Shown one piece after another: positions 1 to 8,501 of a stretch of DNA of 64,000 bases. Source of the stretch: a virus; IMG/VR virus record IMGVR_UViG_3300017971_000190, positions 157,680-221,679 of that record, one strand, 5' to 3'. Positions within the stretch are counted from its first letter, which is position 1. Each line of letters begins with the position of its first letter. A program made the translations under genes and the position numbers. The notes beneath the pieces are model-generated. The model saw nothing but the letters and a program-made list of their open reading frames with translations. It made no database searches and was not told where the DNA came from.

Positions 1-278
1 ACATTTTTATATAAGAGATTATTGTCAAGAATTACAATAAAATCATCTGTTGTATCTAGCAAAATTTCTAGTACATGATTTGGGTTGTGTGTAACCAATC
101 TGTAGCCCACTTGAACATCCCGAGAAAAACCGATCTCTCCCATTAGATGAGGATGTACATAATCATACACGGGTTCAGGTTCAAATACTCTAGTTTCGTC
201 AAAAGCATATCGTTCTTCAATGTCAATTAAGACATCAGTGATAAAATCATCAATAGTATTTAGTTGTTGTTTATTCAT
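1..278 (-). CDS. Hypothetical protein, 3'-truncated by window edge
   Basis: An open frame starts with ATG at 278 (MNKQQLNTIDDF) and runs off the left edge without a stop, giving 92 visible residues. A good Shine-Dalgarno, AGGAG, lies upstream in the tail of the preceding gene, and the start overlaps that gene's stop by 8 bases, as expected for a coupled operon. The visible part is acidic and soluble, with no signal or membrane segment. I do not recognise a family. Confidence 0.75.
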   Translation of the reverse strand, partial: MNKQQLNTIDDFITDVLIDIEERYAFDETRVFEPEPVYDYVHPHLMGEIGFSRDVQVGYRLVTHNPNHVLEILLDTTDDFIVILDNNLLYKN

Positions 279-570
279 AATCTTTATTCTCCTCTCGGAC
301 AAATCGAAGACCATCTTTGTTAAGTCTGTACCACACGTCATTTCCATACAAGATTTTGTTACCTTTACGTAACATACGAGTACCACATAAAAGGCGTCTA
401 CCAAGATTGGTTTTTGTGCTATCTGTATAATAGCTACGTGTAGATAAATCCGTCATATTTAGAATACCATGATCTTCTACCCGGATTGTGTGGTAAGTCT
501 GGTATTTACCTTTATAAATAGACCAAAGCTGTGTCGTCTCTACTTTACTATGTAATCTTTTAGAGTCCAT
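271..570 (-). CDS. Hypothetical protein, 99 aa
   Basis: A small soluble protein rich in Arg, Lys, Tyr and Thr, with no motif I can name. It sits in a tightly spaced minus-strand run, 9 bases after the 294-residue gene upstream, and its end overlaps the start of the next gene. It lacks the arginine-run motif of its neighbours, though it holds a short basic patch (GRRLLCGTRMLRKGNK). Position suggests membership in the late operon; function is unknown. Confidence 0.65.
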   Translation of the reverse strand: MDSKRLHSKVETTQLWSIYKGKYQTYHTIRVEDHGILNMTDLSTRSYYTDSTKTNLGRRLLCGTRMLRKGNKILYGNDVWYRLNKDGLRFVREENKDYE

Positions 571-579
571 AATATTTCC

Positions 580-1464
580 CTATTCTAAAAATCCAGCTCT
601 GCTCCACTGGTCAATCATTTTCTTCACAGCTTCAGTAGCACTATTTCCTTCTGTATAGTCAGCAACACCGTAGGCTCCATCGTAAGGTTTACCTTCCATT
701 TCACTCAGGTAGGCTTTGTATTCGAAAAAGTCGGGTAGTCCACCGCCTTCTTCACTTTCGGGATCGTCATAGAATCCTGTTTGGTAAATATCTATGGTAG
801 CTACTGGTGCATCTGCTCTACCAACATCGTGCCAACGTGGTTCTTGAGCAGAAACCTTTAATCTATTAGCTGGAACCGGTGTGTCAATTACTGCAATGTC
901 AGCGTACTCTAACTGTCTTAGAGCTTCTTGAAGAGGTTTTCCTTTTAGGAGCTGGGAAAGTGATTTAACTCCTTCTTCACCGAAACCAGCATGGTACTCT
1001 AAATCTGTACCCCAATCTTCTTGAACTACTTCTGCCAATTCATCCAGTACACGGTCTTTAGAATGATGTTCCAAAGGAGTAATATAAAGCTGAGTAGGTT
1101 CTTCTAAGTAGTTTACCCAAATATAAGCTACTTCATCTTCAGAAGTAATGGCTACTTTTTTACGTCGCCTTACACTAGCTGTGGCTTCTAATCCTACAAC
1201 ACCAGCCATGGTATCATTCAATTCTAAAAACGAATCTAGAATTTTGTCTTCAACAACTCCGTCTAGTTTATGGAGGATTTTGTTGCTCTGATCGAACTGC
1301 TTACCCATGGTTGCTTTGTAAGCATCTGTGAGCGTTTTAACGATTTTGCCGCTTGCAGTTTCAAACTGCTGTAGCAGCTGTTGCAGCTGGGCTTCTCGGC
1401 GTTGGCTTGCTAAGTGCCTGCGATTTTTCATTTTCCTGATTGTCCCTTCAATTGCGATAGCCAT
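580..1464 (-). CDS. Unrecognised late protein with internal R-rich motif
   Basis: 294 residues. A helical, glutamine-rich N-terminal part (about 1-95) is followed by an R-rich segment, SVRRRKKVAITSEDE, and then an acidic C-terminal domain (about 115-294). The R-rich join resembles the one in many proteins of this region and may be a cleavage site or module boundary. Two starts are plausible: ATG at 1464, just after the previous stop, or ATG at 1431 (MKNRRHLASQRRE), which has an in-frame purine-rich site and itself begins with a basic RRHLA motif. Probably a virion component by context; function unknown. Confidence 0.65.
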   Translation of the reverse strand: MAIAIEGTIRKMKNRRHLASQRREAQLQQLLQQFETASGKIVKTLTDAYKATMGKQFDQSNKILHKLDGVVEDKILDSFLELNDTMAGVVGLEATASVRRRKKVAITSEDEVAYIWVNYLEEPTQLYITPLEHHSKDRVLDELAEVVQEDWGTDLEYHAGFGEEGVKSLSQLLKGKPLQEALRQLEYADIAVIDTPVPANRLKVSAQEPRWHDVGRADAPVATIDIYQTGFYDDPESEEGGGLPDFFEYKAYLSEMEGKPYDGAYGVADYTEGNSATEAVKKMIDQWSRAGFLE

Positions 1465-1465
1465 G

Positions 1466-1720
1466 TTAGTCTATCCAATGTCTAGTGTTTGTTACACGCC
1501 TTACTACCTCATCATAGAGATAATCGTCATCGTTTTTAGATAAATCATTTTCTGTAATACCAAACTTGGCTAGTAGTGCATAGTATTTATCTTGAGCGCT
1601 TGGAGTGTCCATTATTTGAGCCAGCAAAATAGATAGTCCTTGCCTGAATCCTAAATTGTTAAATAAGTTCTCTACAACGTCAGCTATATTTGGTCCTAGT
1701 GCTTGTCTTCGTTTTCTCAT
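1466..1720 (-). CDS. Hypothetical protein with basic N terminus, 84 aa
   Basis: Starts MRKRRQALG, a short version of the arginine-rich leader seen across this region, followed by a compact mainly helical domain. The next gene's start lies at its stop, so translation is probably coupled. No family recognised. The leader suggests it belongs to the same set of small R-tagged proteins as those at 8186-11557. Confidence 0.6.
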   Translation of the reverse strand: MRKRRQALGPNIADVVENLFNNLGFRQGLSILLAQIMDTPSAQDKYYALLAKFGITENDLSKNDDDYLYDEVVRRVTNTRHWID

Positions 1721-1725
1721 TTGTT

Positions 1726-2181
1726 TTAGCCTTGTGAATTATTTGTTATTTCAATGTAGTAGGCTTCAGCTCCGCTACTTTTGTTACTGGACCTAAAACG
1801 TTGTAGAAAAGTCAAAACCTCGTGAATGGCCATTACTTTGTTAGCTCCAGAAGGGTAAGGTTGTGATCCGTCTCTAGACCAAAGCCAACCCAAACCCTCT
1901 TTTTTGCTTCCTATTTTAATGTACCACAGCTCTCCAGCTGCAGCAGCTTCCTCAGCCTTTACCAATTTTTCAGGGTCAATATCACCTTTTATTTCTTTGG
2001 GAATTTGTTTAATAGTTTTTGTAAATCCAGCTTCTCGGCCAGGAAGGTTTTCTCCTGTTTTGCTGCGGAGCAAAGCAAACACATGAAAAAGAATTCCGTC
2101 CCAACGGAAAAAACGATCATCGTAGACTACACTCTGGGCAGTCTTTTTAATGTAAGTTTTGCTACCTACTTTGATTTTCAT
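1726..2181 (-). CDS. Hypothetical protein, 151 aa
   Basis: Soluble protein whose first half looks beta-rich and whose middle resembles a fold that senses or displays a value: YDDRFFRWDGILFHVF, then WYIKIGSKKEGLGWLW. No catalytic motif is evident and there is no signal peptide or membrane helix. It lies in the same run, 1 base from the upstream gene and 5 from the downstream one. Function unknown. Confidence 0.6.
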   Translation of the reverse strand: MKIKVGSKTYIKKTAQSVVYDDRFFRWDGILFHVFALLRSKTGENLPGREAGFTKTIKQIPKEIKGDIDPEKLVKAEEAAAAGELWYIKIGSKKEGLGWLWSRDGSQPYPSGANKVMAIHEVLTFLQRFRSSNKSSGAEAYYIEITNNSQG

Positions 2182-2182
2182 T

Positions 2183-3016
2183 TTATCCTCCCATGACGTC
2201 TAGTTCAACTTCAAAAATAACTGTTTCATCTGCTGCGTGTACTTCAGCACTGTAGGGATAGTCACTTTCTTCTGCCCACTCCATGTTTAGACGACGAGGT
2301 GGATCCATATCAAGGTCATAAACAAAATACTCATTCACAAATCGTTTGATTTTAGGTTTAAGTGTTTGCAGTAGTTCTCTACTGTTCACCACAGCAGAAA
2401 GTAATTGGTGTTTTGAAGCATTGCTTAGATAACGGAAAAGCACTCGTCTTTGTTTACCAGCTAAACTAGCCAAACTTTGTCCACTTACTGCGAATCTAAC
2501 AGTAACAAGAGATATGAAGTCATTGTCTTCTGGTTCTTGGCCACTTGCAAATTCTATACCTTTTAGCTCTACATCGGAAGGATTTAAAACAGCAAACCTA
2601 TGGCGTCTCCTTAGCATGCTTGCAGCCTTTGGCCTTTCTACCACTGTTTCTGTGGTATCCTTTTTCAATTTTGTTTCTTGCTCGCCCCACCACTGAACAG
2701 CCAATTGCCACACTTTTTGCTCTAACAGACTTTGAAGAATGCTAAAAAGGTCAAGATAGTTCAACTCCTTAATAGGAGCAGTACCTAGTTTTTCGTTGTA
2801 GAAAAGAAGTTCGATTAATTCATTACCTGTTAGGTCATCTAAAGATGGTTTTGTTTTGAAAGCTGTGTTGGCATCTTTACCACTATCAACTTCTTTTTGC
2901 ACCTTTTTAAGATAATCGTCTACCAGCTTTTTTAAATCCGGACTGGGAGAGAAGGTTTGCGTACCTATTTCTCCTGGTTTAACTACTCTTGTGTATGCTT
3001 TTCTTTTTGGTCTCAT
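2183..3016 (-). CDS. Two-part late protein joined by an R-rich motif, 277 aa
   Basis: The N terminus is basic (MRPKRKAYTRVV), followed by a helical domain to about residue 130. A second arginine segment, ASMLRRRHRFAVLN, precedes an alpha/beta C-terminal domain. The internal segment includes an in-frame ATG at 2617, so the C-terminal part could be an ancestral separate gene or an alternative product; the Shine-Dalgarno there is weak (AAAGGC). No family recognised; context suggests a virion or head protein. Confidence 0.6.
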   Translation of the reverse strand: MRPKRKAYTRVVKPGEIGTQTFSPSPDLKKLVDDYLKKVQKEVDSGKDANTAFKTKPSLDDLTGNELIELLFYNEKLGTAPIKELNYLDLFSILQSLLEQKVWQLAVQWWGEQETKLKKDTTETVVERPKAASMLRRRHRFAVLNPSDVELKGIEFASGQEPEDNDFISLVTVRFAVSGQSLASLAGKQRRVLFRYLSNASKHQLLSAVVNSRELLQTLKPKIKRFVNEYFVYDLDMDPPRRLNMEWAEESDYPYSAEVHAADETVIFEVELDVMGG

Positions 3017-3028
3017 GCTTAATTCCTT

Positions 3029-3265
3029 TTAATAACTAGGAACAATGTGCATATACAACTCTGGAGGAAGCAGGTGTTCTAAATCCATGGGGTTACCTAC
3101 AAAACAAAACTGGCTTACTTCTACCCTTTGTTCTTTACCATTTTTAACTGTACTACCTACCAGGGTTTCAGTATTAAACCAAACAATATTTTCAACCCTC
3201 TCTCCATTTTTATCTAACACACGAAGAGTTTTCTTTAGTCTAATGTTATTGTTATCAATTATCAT
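3029..3265 (-). CDS. Small hypothetical protein, paralogue of its upstream neighbour
   Basis: 78 residues. It aligns by eye with the 87-residue protein encoded just upstream (3273-3536): both have a '...NGER/NGSERRVQ' core, then a hydrophobic FCFVG or FLFLG strand, then '...LLPPELYMHIVPSY' against '...LFLPDSLRDYRVENLE'. This looks like a tandem gene duplication that has diverged strongly. Function unknown; no cysteine cluster, signal or membrane helix. Confidence 0.6.
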   Translation of the reverse strand: MIIDNNNIRLKKTLRVLDKNGERVENIVWFNTETLVGSTVKNGKEQRVEVSQFCFVGNPMDLEHLLPPELYMHIVPSY

Positions 3266-3272
3266 AATTAAC

Positions 3273-3536
3273 TTACTCCAAATTTTCCACTCTGTAGTCT
3301 CTCAAACTATCAGGAAGAAACAACTCTAGGCTTTTATCTCCAAGAAAGAGAAATTTGGTAATTTGAACTCTCCGTTCACTTCCATTTTCTTCCATGACGT
3401 AAGCCAACATTTGAAGTGTATCAAAACAAATAAGATAGTCTGTAATAGGTAAACCTTTTTCATTCCACAAACAAAGAGAAGCCAAAAGCTCTGGTGTAAC
3501 TTTACTAATTAACAAAATAGACTCATAGGGTAGCAA
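3273..3536 (-). CDS. Small hypothetical protein, tandem paralogue
   Basis: 87 residues, related to the neighbour at 3029-3265 as judged from the shared RRVQITKFLFLGDKSLELFL-type core. Its start overlaps the end of the 491-residue gene upstream by 14 bases, implying coupled translation. Function unknown. The duplicate pair is the clearest local tandem duplication in the left part of the window. Confidence 0.6.
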   Translation of the reverse strand: MLPYESILLISKVTPELLASLCLWNEKGLPITDYLICFDTLQMLAYVMEENGSERRVQITKFLFLGDKSLELFLPDSLRDYRVENLE

Positions 3537-4998
3537 GCATTTTTAAAACTTCTACAGCATCTTCTATTTTTTCGTCCGCTTCTCTAAACATGGTTAAAAG
3601 CTCCTCTAATTGAGGACCCTCAAATTTTTTACTATTGCCGTAGGCCATGCGCAAAAGTACAGGGAGTCTATCTAAAATAGGAGTAAGACCACCAACTATA
3701 CTACGAATGTCATCTTCGACATCTTCATACTCATATCGTACAGCAACTTTTCTTCTACGTCGTCTCAACATTGCTTTTCTCCTGTTCGCTACCAAAGGTT
3801 CGTACTTTTTGTTTTCTTCTACCGCTTGAGCAGCAGCTTCAAAAGCTGGCCCTAAAACTGCATTTTCAATATCTTTAAGATAGTTGTAAATATTTTCTTC
3901 GTTTTCAGATCCGGGCGTTAATTTAAAAAGTATACCAGAAATTTCTCTGGAATAGTCATAATAATCTAAAGAACTAACGTCTCCTGTTCCACTTGTTTCA
4001 GCCCATGTTACAACTTGAGCAATTTCGTAAATCCAATTTTCTACAAGTTGATCAAACTGACTCCAGAGATATTCTCCCGCTTCACTGTCAACAAACCAAT
4101 CTTCATACTGGTTTAATTTGTTTTCTATAAAGGGAGTAATGGCCTCAACTACGGCCTCCTCTACTTGAGGATCGTTGTCGTAAAACTCTGCTCTCCTCTT
4201 AACACTGGCTGCTTTCTGTTCTGCTTGCTCATCTTCTTCAGCACTGTACTGCAAAACTTGGGCGGCAAATTTTTCTAGCTCTTTAAGTACTTTGGAGGTT
4301 GTCTGCTTAGCAGCTGTACCTGCTGTTTTGAATAGCTCTGCTTTTAGTTTACTAGCTTCGTCTGTGGGATCTACTTTTTTAAGCTTCTTTTTACTTTTCT
4401 TGCTTAAACCATGTTCCCAAATAGATTTAGCCAGAGCACCAGTTACCTTACCCAATTTTCTTTCAACGGTAGTTTTCTGACTTCCCCACGTATCAGGATC
4501 TACACTTTCTAGCACACCTTTAAGAGCAGTAAAATAAGCAATACGGTCAATAATATCATAAGCGTGGGTTCTATCTAAAATCTCTTCTGTAGATTCTCCG
4601 GTAGTAACGCTTATCCATTTATCTACAACTTCAACAGCAGCATTGTAGACAAAATCAAAAGAGCCCATGAGGAGTTTGGATCCAGCTTTTACTGCTTGAT
4701 CTACATATTCTTTTTGAGCCCCAGCTTCCTGACCTTTCATGAAGCTTTTTAAAAGGTCTGTTACTGTTTCTCCAAATAGATTTTTCCCTTTGTGCTTTTT
4801 GAATTCTTCTATTTTAGAGGGGTTAATAGCTGCTTGAACAATAAAATAAGCAAGTCTTTTATTTACTAAAGCTTTAAAAGCAGGGGATAATTTTTTAGGA
4901 GAAGCAATTGCAGCTCGGCAAACTTTACCAAGCTCGAAAAAATGAGAGGGATTTTCTAAAAATGGTAAAAAATCCCGAACTGCTATATTGATAGACAT
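3523..4998 (-). CDS. Large helical late protein with R-tagged C-terminal module, 491 aa
   Basis: Predominantly helical and Lys/Glu-rich. Near residue 410 it holds RRKAMLRRRRRKVAVRYEYED, after which comes an 82-residue helical module. That join carries ATG at 3771 with AGGAG seven bases upstream, essentially identical to the starts of the free-standing MLRRRRR genes. A second, internally initiated product is therefore possible, as is proteolytic separation after the arginine run. Probably virion-associated; no known family recognised. Confidence 0.65.
   Translation of the reverse strand: MSINIAVRDFLPFLENPSHFFELGKVCRAAIASPKKLSPAFKALVNKRLAYFIVQAAINPSKIEEFKKHKGKNLFGETVTDLLKSFMKGQEAGAQKEYVDQAVKAGSKLLMGSFDFVYNAAVEVVDKWISVTTGESTEEILDRTHAYDIIDRIAYFTALKGVLESVDPDTWGSQKTTVERKLGKVTGALAKSIWEHGLSKKSKKKLKKVDPTDEASKLKAELFKTAGTAAKQTTSKVLKELEKFAAQVLQYSAEEDEQAEQKAASVKRRAEFYDNDPQVEEAVVEAITPFIENKLNQYEDWFVDSEAGEYLWSQFDQLVENWIYEIAQVVTWAETSGTGDVSSLDYYDYSREISGILFKLTPGSENEENIYNYLKDIENAVLGPAFEAAAQAVEENKKYEPLVANRRKAMLRRRRRKVAVRYEYEDVEDDIRSIVGGLTPILDRLPVLLRMAYGNSKKFEGPQLEELLTMFREADEKIEDAVEVLKMLATL
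3769..3785 (-). promoter_or_regulatory. In-frame internal ribosome-binding site and ATG at 3771
   Basis: The minus-strand sequence reads AGGAG, seven bases, ATG, followed by codons for LRRRRRKVAV. It lies within the 491-residue gene. Initiation here would give an 82-residue protein of the same type as the small R-tagged genes. The site is seen in the sequence; its use is an inference. Confidence 0.5.
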
Positions 4999-5014
4999 GA
5001 ATCTTTAATCCTTC

Positions 5015-5269
5015 CTATGCTGAGGGAAAAGCGGCTTGAACCAGACGAAAAGCTTTTTGGGCATCTACGGTATCAGGTACGTTTAACATGGTAAATGTAA
5101 TTTGGGTGTCACCAGTTTTTTTAATATTAATAGATGGAACCCCATTAAACATTCTAGTTTCAAATCCGTTTTCCGTTTCTAAATCAATACTGTATTTAGT
5201 ACACACAGCTTCTAAAGCTACCATTTGAGCTTCTTCTAAATCTACTACCTTGGTTACTTCTGCTGTCAT
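5015..5269 (-). CDS. Hypothetical protein, 84 aa
   Basis: Small acidic protein with an alpha/beta pattern; a DTQITFTMLNVPDTVDAQKA strand and helix near the C terminus resembles small ferredoxin-like folds, but that is only an impression. It is separated by about 15 bases from each neighbour in the operon. No basic leader and no catalytic motif. Function unknown. Confidence 0.6.
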   Translation of the reverse strand: MTAEVTKVVDLEEAQMVALEAVCTKYSIDLETENGFETRMFNGVPSINIKKTGDTQITFTMLNVPDTVDAQKAFRLVQAAFPSA

Positions 5270-5283
5270 GATTTTTAACCTTT

Positions 5284-7302
5284 CTATTTTCTGCGGTGTT
5301 TACGTGGTCTATGACGCCATTTTTTACCCTCTACACGATCTGCCAAACTAGCACAGAATGCCCCCGGATCTGTAATCTCTGGATCACCTTGTAGTTCTTC
5401 AACACAAGAACTAACGCTACCACCCATACTATTCCAGTAGCTCTCTAAACTATCTTTGTCCCACCCCTCAGGTAAACTTTCCCACTTTCTACCCGTTCTA
5501 TGAGGACGACCACGACCACAACAAGAAGTGCGATGACGATGATGGCTTTGGGAAAACGTAGCTGATACTAAATTCATGTTACTGCAATAAAAAGCTAAAC
5601 GGTTTGCTTCGGTGTCGTTTTTGGGGGCTAAATCATTAAATTCGTCACCGCTTTCATTTTCTGCGTGCCACCCTGAATTGTCTTTGTAAATTAAAACCCA
5701 CATATCTTCTTCAATATTAGACAGTCTACGATCATAAAAATCATAAAGACAAGACAATGGCACATCAAATTCTGAATAATCTGAAAATGAATCAGCTTTT
5801 CTGTGACGTTTTCTAGCAATACGCTTTGCGTAAGCTTCTCGTTCAGCATCATATTCGGAGACGTAGTCTTTGACTACACTCCAAATGGCGTCACTTTCTT
5901 TTTTATTGTAGTGAAGGGTGGTATCACCAAGGTGTTCTACTACTGCTTTGACAATAGTATCAACTTCATGCCCCAGCTCAGCTCCGCGTTCAATTATGCG
6001 AGCTACGTGAGGATCTCTTTTCCAATTAATCATTTGTGAAGCTGTAGATGCATATCTATAGTCAATTTCTTCAAGTGTGGCATCAATATCTTTGAAGTAA
6101 AGAGTAGGGTAATAATGATTCTCATTGGCCCATTCTTTTATGAACTCAATAGCTTCATCCTGGTTATTAAATACACCAATTAATTCGTCATCAATTTCAA
6201 GTTGCACTTCAGAACCAAATTCATCGGTGTAACGAAGAAAAGCATCACCTCTACCAGCAAGTCTACGTCGTCTTCGTCTAAAGTTACCCTTACGGTCTTT
6301 TTTCCTACTAATCATAATTTTGCCCTTTTCGCTTTTAGTTAAAGCAGTTGTTTCCTTTTTGTCGTATTCTTTTCGGTAAACCCTTTTACCGTAAACGTTA
6401 TCCACGTACCAATCTTTAACACCATACTGCTTAGCCCACTTCTTTAACTCAGAGACACTTATAAATTCCAACTCTTTTTTCTGTTTAGCTTTATCTTTTG
6501 GTACATCATCACCGTACTTATCTTTTTTAGCCAATCCACCAGCCACTTCAGCTTTGCTAGGATTACCAGGAACTAATAAGTATTGTTGGCGTCTACGGTG
6601 CCAGTACACTTTCCCGGTTTTAACCTCTTCTGGATCTCCCCACCGCTCCAACTCTTTAATAAGAGGTTTTTCTCCAGAGAACCAATGTATTCCTTTAATT
6701 TCAGTTGCTACTCTACGACGACCCATTGTATTAAAATTCCCTTTATGAGTTTTGAAATTACTACCGGAATTAAAAGGATCTATGCGGTCAATTTCCAAAT
6801 AAATTTCAAAAAGGTCGGGTTCAAGTACGTGACCAGCACTATTTACTAACCATATTTTAGACACTTCAGGATAGTCACCGTCTCTATTTAAAGCTGGTTT
6901 AGGTAAACCATCCCAGTAAACTGTTGCGCTCAATTCTTCTTCTGACAATTCAGTTAACAGGTCTTCAGCATTCCAATCTAAGCCTGTTTGGTCTTCAACT
7001 GTATAAGAAGGATCTATTACTTGTTCCAGCACTTCTCTTAGAGTTGTGGGGTTTGTTTGCGCTTGTTTTAAAATCATGTTTTCAGCTTTCCTGGCTAACT
7101 CTACACAGACACCGTCATTTACACCGTTTTGTTGTCGAATTAAACTGTGAAGCTTATCTAAATCTTCACGATAAGGGTAACGGTACATAAGCTGTTCAAT
7201 GTAAATTTCCGCACCTTGACAATCCACAACAGAATTAGAGTTAGGATACCAGGTTACCCGAGGAGTAAACGGATAAACAGGACCAGTGTAAGCTTTTTTC
7301 AT
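5284..7302 (-). CDS. Mosaic virion-type protein with several R-rich joints, 672 aa
   Basis: At least four modules are separated by arginine-rich segments: TMGRRRVATEI (about residue 192), NFRRRRRRLAGRGDAF (about 342), ARKRHRKADSFSDY (about 495), and a basic C-terminal tail ending in RPRKHRRK. The C-terminal part holds 'LPEGWDKDSLESYWNSMGG' and 'DPGAFCASLADRVEGK', a signature I recall from other phage structural or head-associated proteins. In-frame ATGs at 6726 and 6315 lie at two joints, the latter after AAAGGGCAAAATT. Likely a head-internal or structural polyprotein; exact role unknown. Confidence 0.65.
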   Translation of the reverse strand: MKKAYTGPVYPFTPRVTWYPNSNSVVDCQGAEIYIEQLMYRYPYREDLDKLHSLIRQQNGVNDGVCVELARKAENMILKQAQTNPTTLREVLEQVIDPSYTVEDQTGLDWNAEDLLTELSEEELSATVYWDGLPKPALNRDGDYPEVSKIWLVNSAGHVLEPDLFEIYLEIDRIDPFNSGSNFKTHKGNFNTMGRRRVATEIKGIHWFSGEKPLIKELERWGDPEEVKTGKVYWHRRRQQYLLVPGNPSKAEVAGGLAKKDKYGDDVPKDKAKQKKELEFISVSELKKWAKQYGVKDWYVDNVYGKRVYRKEYDKKETTALTKSEKGKIMISRKKDRKGNFRRRRRRLAGRGDAFLRYTDEFGSEVQLEIDDELIGVFNNQDEAIEFIKEWANENHYYPTLYFKDIDATLEEIDYRYASTASQMINWKRDPHVARIIERGAELGHEVDTIVKAVVEHLGDTTLHYNKKESDAIWSVVKDYVSEYDAEREAYAKRIARKRHRKADSFSDYSEFDVPLSCLYDFYDRRLSNIEEDMWVLIYKDNSGWHAENESGDEFNDLAPKNDTEANRLAFYCSNMNLVSATFSQSHHRHRTSCCGRGRPHRTGRKWESLPEGWDKDSLESYWNSMGGSVSSCVEELQGDPEITDPGAFCASLADRVEGKKWRHRPRKHRRK
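6313..6330 (-). promoter_or_regulatory. In-frame internal Shine-Dalgarno-like site and ATG at 6315
   Basis: The minus strand reads AAAGGGCAAAATT then ATG, translated in the long frame as 'KGKIM'. This matches the leader of free-standing R-tagged genes such as the one starting at 11324 (GGAGGTAAAATC-ATG). It may be a relic of a gene fusion or a working internal start. Confidence 0.4.
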
Positions 7303-7317
7303 GATGAAGGTTTTGTT

Positions 7318-7614
7318 TTAACTTTTTTGGGCAATTGATAAATCAGTTTTGGTTGTGTCTTTGGTGTTGTGGGTTTGACCGCCGTTACTTTTAATGAAAT
7401 CTTCGACAAGGTCCCAAGCTCTTTCTTCATCACCACTAAAAGTGGCAGGTAAAACTGCCAGTTCTAAGGTGAGCTGATTATCAGCCCACCAAAAATGGAA
7501 AACGACGTCGTGGAAAAGTAGTCTGCCTTCAACTTCATCTAGACCACTGGCGTTCTCTTCTTGCAAACGCTCGAAAAAGTGGTCTTTAATATTTAGGAAT
7601 GTTTTGCTTTCCAT
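7318..7614 (-). CDS. Hypothetical protein, 98 aa
   Basis: Small soluble acidic protein, with a central pattern typical of an alpha/beta domain (LLFHDVVFHFWWADNQLTLELAV, quoted only in part here as FHFWWADNQL). No recognised motif, signal or membrane helix. The next gene starts 15 bases downstream. No convincing Shine-Dalgarno precedes its ATG, so it may rely on coupling to the gene upstream. Function unknown. Confidence 0.55.
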   Translation of the reverse strand: MESKTFLNIKDHFFERLQEENASGLDEVEGRLLFHDVVFHFWWADNQLTLELAVLPATFSGDEERAWDLVEDFIKSNGGQTHNTKDTTKTDLSIAQKS

Positions 7615-7619
7615 TTTAA

Positions 7620-8180
7620 TTAAACGCAGCTAGGGAGGACAGCTCCACAGCTAGGACAACTGGTGATTTCTGAATCCCGAGGCGCTGGATTTCCACAATA
7701 GCGACAATCACACTTAGTTTCCCGTTGCAGGTAAAAAGGAATATTTTCAGTGTTAATTATTAAACCAGCCTTGACATAATTTGGTTTTCCTCTAAACCTT
7801 ATCCGTCTAATAGTTTCTATTCTAGCTGTGGTGGGGTTTCCCTCAATAGCAATAGACAAATCACTACCAGGGCGAACTTTAATCGCTTTACTATTTAAAG
7901 TTTTTGCGGGAGCGTCGAGCCTCCGGAACCGGAACGGTGTTGAATATGAGATAGCTACTACCCTTCTACCATGCTCTAAAAGCTGTTCTTTACTTATGGA
8001 GGTGGAAACCACAATTGTGGAACTGTCAGCAGCTGCTGTTTTCTCTTTGCCTTTCTCCTTAATTAAAGAGAGGAGAGCAGCAGCATTTTTTCTAGACCAC
8101 TTGGTACCTGTTTCAGGCCACAACCTTAAGAGAGTGGGAAACAGCTTTCTGAAGTCTTTTGTGGTGAAGTGAAGGAGCAC
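7620..8180 (-). CDS. Protein with C-terminal zinc ribbon, 186 aa
   Basis: The start is a GTG at 8180, chosen because AGAAGGT lies 8 bases upstream and the position abuts the preceding stop. The C-terminal 35 residues form a two-knuckle zinc ribbon: CDCRYCGNP and then CPSCGAVLPSC. The central part is beta-rich and basic. Zinc ribbons of this sort usually bind nucleic acid or stabilise a small domain; nothing here gives a specific role. Late operon context. Confidence 0.6.
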   Translation of the reverse strand: MLLHFTTKDFRKLFPTLLRLWPETGTKWSRKNAAALLSLIKEKGKEKTAAADSSTIVVSTSISKEQLLEHGRRVVAISYSTPFRFRRLDAPAKTLNSKAIKVRPGSDLSIAIEGNPTTARIETIRRIRFRGKPNYVKAGLIINTENIPFYLQRETKCDCRYCGNPAPRDSEITSCPSCGAVLPSCV

Positions 8181-8185
8181 GTGTT

Positions 8186-8467
8186 TTACCTTCTAAAACG
8201 TCTGCGTCGTCTAACCGAACCACCCCGTTGTCTAAACCGTTGTTCGTTAATAGCAGTTTTTAATTTTGCAGCAGCATCTTCCAACCACTCTTCTAAGGTC
8301 TCGGCTTCATTATCTGTTAAAAGATCTGGTCTAAGTCGAGCCTGGTATACAAACTCTGCAATGTCTTTTGCGTCTCTTTCAATGAGTTTGGCAAGTTGTC
8401 TAATGTGACGAAAGGCGAATTCTCTATCACTGAGGGCTAAATGTCGTCTTCTGCTTCTTCTTAACAT
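8186..8467 (-). CDS. Small R-tagged protein MLRRSRRRHLALSD-, 93 aa
   Basis: ATG at 8467 is preferred over an upstream in-frame start because the protein then begins with MLRRSRRRHLALSD, the leader used by at least five other genes here, and it no longer runs into the upstream coding region. A helical body follows, and the C terminus is again basic (RQRGGSVRRRRRFRR). Both ends are therefore arginine clusters, which would suit DNA or RNA binding or processing by a protease. Function unknown. Confidence 0.6.
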   Translation of the reverse strand: MLRRSRRRHLALSDREFAFRHIRQLAKLIERDAKDIAEFVYQARLRPDLLTDNEAETLEEWLEDAAAKLKTAINEQRFRQRGGSVRRRRRFRR

Positions 8468-8501
8468 TTTTAAGTCTCTCTCTCTTAAAGAGGTTGTTTT
8501 C

